A stretch of DNA of 23,470 bases from NCBI GenBank assembly GCA_009774145.1, contig VSND01000068.1:1-23470 (forward strand). The letters are read 5' to 3'. This document shows, piece by piece, positions 23,301 through 23,470 of the stretch (position 1 is the stretch's first letter; every line of letters starts with the position of its first letter). The stretch is from Lachnospiraceae bacterium. Its GTDB lineage: Bacteria; Bacillota; Clostridia; Lachnospirales; Lachnospiraceae. The notes under the pieces are model-generated. The model saw nothing but the letters and a program-made list of their open reading frames with translations, did no database searches and had not been told where the DNA came from. The translations under genes and the position numbers were made by a program.

Positions 23301-23470
23301 GATGGAATCTGGTGAAAGGGAAGTGGTACTATTATTCTGACGGAAGACTGAAAACCGGCTGGTTGAAACTGGACAATACATGGTACTATATGGATGGAGA
23401 AGGTATCATGCAGACGGGCTGGCTGAAGCTTGGAAATAAGTGGTATTATCTGAGCGGAAGCGGAGCGATG
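20309..23470 (+). CDS. Secreted M6-type metalloprotease homologue with choline-binding repeats, 3' end outside window
   Basis: The frame is open from ATG 20309 to the last base, 1054 codons without a stop. Signal peptide: basic MQKIKIKRIW, a hydrophobic LAAVLAA core, likely cleavage after AYA (about residue 33). Residues about 50-205 form a very acidic Glu/Asp linker with 20-residue repeats. The protease domain follows: HEFLHTLKYPDLY gives His400, Glu401, His404 and Asp410 in the M6 (immune inhibitor A) pattern, and GRWDIMS the Met-turn. The usual Gly of HExxHxxG is Lys here. A long beta-rich region (about 610-940) with regular W/Y-rich strands comes next, then a Gly/Ser/Asp linker and at least three cell-wall-binding repeats from residue 998. 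AAGGAG starts at 20292; the gap to the nuclease gene is 15 nt. Likely a choline-anchored surface protease acting on host or matrix proteins. Confidence 0.9.
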   Translation, partial: MQKIKIKRIWSAMLAAVLAAGNISGTSIEAYATGAGKISTEAELTSETGEVFDTDIQLEIQGFQRETEEEQVSGAGADKEVTAEEQAGESAAGEILEKNEVPDVLEKSEEDGEADTAEVPEADEESGAEENGDSDMAEVPEEDEEADAEENGDSDIAEVPEENEEADAEENEKSDATEIPETDKDSDMEEKTAETEEVQDAVSETEALSVKAGTVYSGSSAGNFANVVVFVDFADTDHQSHDNCLKDVEKTLDLFNGSEKSPCGMREYLSNISYGQLMVENIFPQYNGTEIEPYTMPGNAESYDGDDLNTDSSIVQLVLKELNANNTISTANLDRNGDGNVDNLTIVLGCGSKDVSDRFYGRKSYYFDSGKINGCNVADYVRVPEYSLYGTTESYGLIIHEFLHTLKYPDLYSAASVPVGRWDIMSAVSAGVLYPLAWLRSNYTKWFDIPVVTQSCTDYSLYAASAATWETRNQQAVILKTPYSDTEFFVLEFRKKGTKIDSKEYDYIAHGSGLIVYRVNTSEFASNAEDTPLKVYVFRPGDEYNSYGREAGKGDIFLSFLSEECGRTSYGSADAAATLTDGALTYSDGSNSGIVISNVGSASGDRISFDITYHDVSADGGYWSSVAEQTTSGLFALDSCMDSDGTVYYIQKTMSPDNKIYLYQYADAQWKLLDTLPDSSGFDYHLLRYQDVLYVAYNTGSSVQLLQWKEAEGWKTVYNSGTGANQIAAAADFQGICLAYTDTNNSRLYTYRYTSSGIVDMGIAAESSEYIMDPVIASENGKTVVMYREWKADNRWSMKQYDSGWKSMGEIPGQASMAFIRLHKGMIYLLTGCEADTDNSYLYLRSLTSAGNGWTRVTEQPFASGNIVDLELCFHGDAPHVICQDSKTEQVYVYSLVNGTWEPLGDRVVKGAVLGLKGHSWNGQIYLTYRNDSDGKVYIKSHVSQNTDGVPGSGDSSGSGGDGNTGDGSESGDSSGDSSGSGGDGNTGDDSSGTLKPGWNLVKGKWYYYSDGRLKTGWLKLDNTWYYMDGEGIMQTGWLKLGNKWYYLSGSGAM
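20642..20821 (+). repeat. 60-bp acidic tandem repeats
   Basis: Two nearly identical 60-bp units at 20702-20761 and 20762-20821 encode GDSD(M/I)AEVPEE(D/N)EEADAEEN. A diverged copy precedes them (from about 20642) and another follows (to about 20881). The stretch forms a highly charged stalk between signal peptide and protease domain. Confidence 0.85.
23165..23274 (+). repeat. Two identical 44-bp repeats in the Gly/Ser linker
   Basis: Copies at 23165-23208 and 23231-23274 match perfectly, with a 66-bp offset (22 codons), and encode SGDSSGSGGDGNTGD. They form the flexible linker before the wall-binding domain. Exact identity suggests recent expansion. Confidence 0.9.
23300..23470 (+). repeat. 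Choline-binding-type (CW_binding_1) repeats
   Basis: Three successive units of about 20 residues are visible, each with a W-x-x-x-x-x-x-WYY-x-x-x-G core: starting WNLVKGKWYYY, WLKLDNTWYYM and WLKLGNKWYYL. Such repeats attach proteins non-covalently to choline-bearing teichoic acids or bind glucans. The array continues past the window end. Confidence 0.88.

Noticed and set aside
1..23470. CRISPR array, tRNA or rRNA genes
   Set aside because: No regularly spaced direct repeats with unique spacers, and no tRNA- or rRNA-like sequence was found on reading both strands.

Overview
The window looks like a chromosome segment of a low-to-mid GC Firmicute of the class Clostridia, most likely a gut Lachnospiraceae. 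The signs are strong Shine-Dalgarno sequences (AGGAG, AAGGAG), TTG and GTG starts, a T-box leader on a tyrosyl-tRNA synthetase gene, a ferredoxin-type aldo/keto reductase, and a giant secreted protein ending in choline-binding-type WYY repeats. This placement is inference from gene content; no rRNA or other marker is present.

Layout. Positions 1-2600 are AT-rich and look accessory. They hold a class III nucleotide cyclase of the Pycsar (PycC) type whose 5' end appears broken, then about 400 nt without a recognisable gene, a FadR/GntR-type regulator with its own strong promoter, and a small SAM methyltransferase. Positions 2600-4090 carry a hairpin-rich leader and a phage-type GH25 lysozyme with its own terminator. 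Positions 4230-9080 carry a large Upf1-like superfamily 1 helicase followed by a patatin-like phospholipase. The helicase promoter region contains two nearly identical palindromes. Positions 9037-9500 contain, on the minus strand, a consensus promoter, about 430 nt of mostly non-coding sequence and a strong terminator, which suggests an unassigned small RNA. Positions 9560-15560 are mainly metabolic: aldo/keto reductase, shikimate-kinase-like protein, a convergent C26-type glutamine amidotransferase, an M19 dipeptidase, T-box plus tyrS, and a LytTR regulator. Positions 15590-18290 hold a glycosyltransferase and UDP-glucose dehydrogenase, an exopolysaccharide-type pair, with an inverted repeat between the LytTR gene and the glycosyltransferase. 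Positions 18315-23470 hold a tight run of three genes: an AAA/OLD-like ATPase, a small protein with features of a PD-(D/E)XK nuclease, and a secreted M6-type metalloprotease homologue that runs off the window end.

The best candidates for an undescribed system are the ATPase plus putative nuclease pair (18315-20293) and, less strongly, the helicase plus patatin pair (4414-9024). The orphan Pycsar-type cyclase supports the view that this chromosome carries anti-phage islands. All functional coupling between neighbours is inferred from order, spacing and strand; nothing in the sequence proves it.
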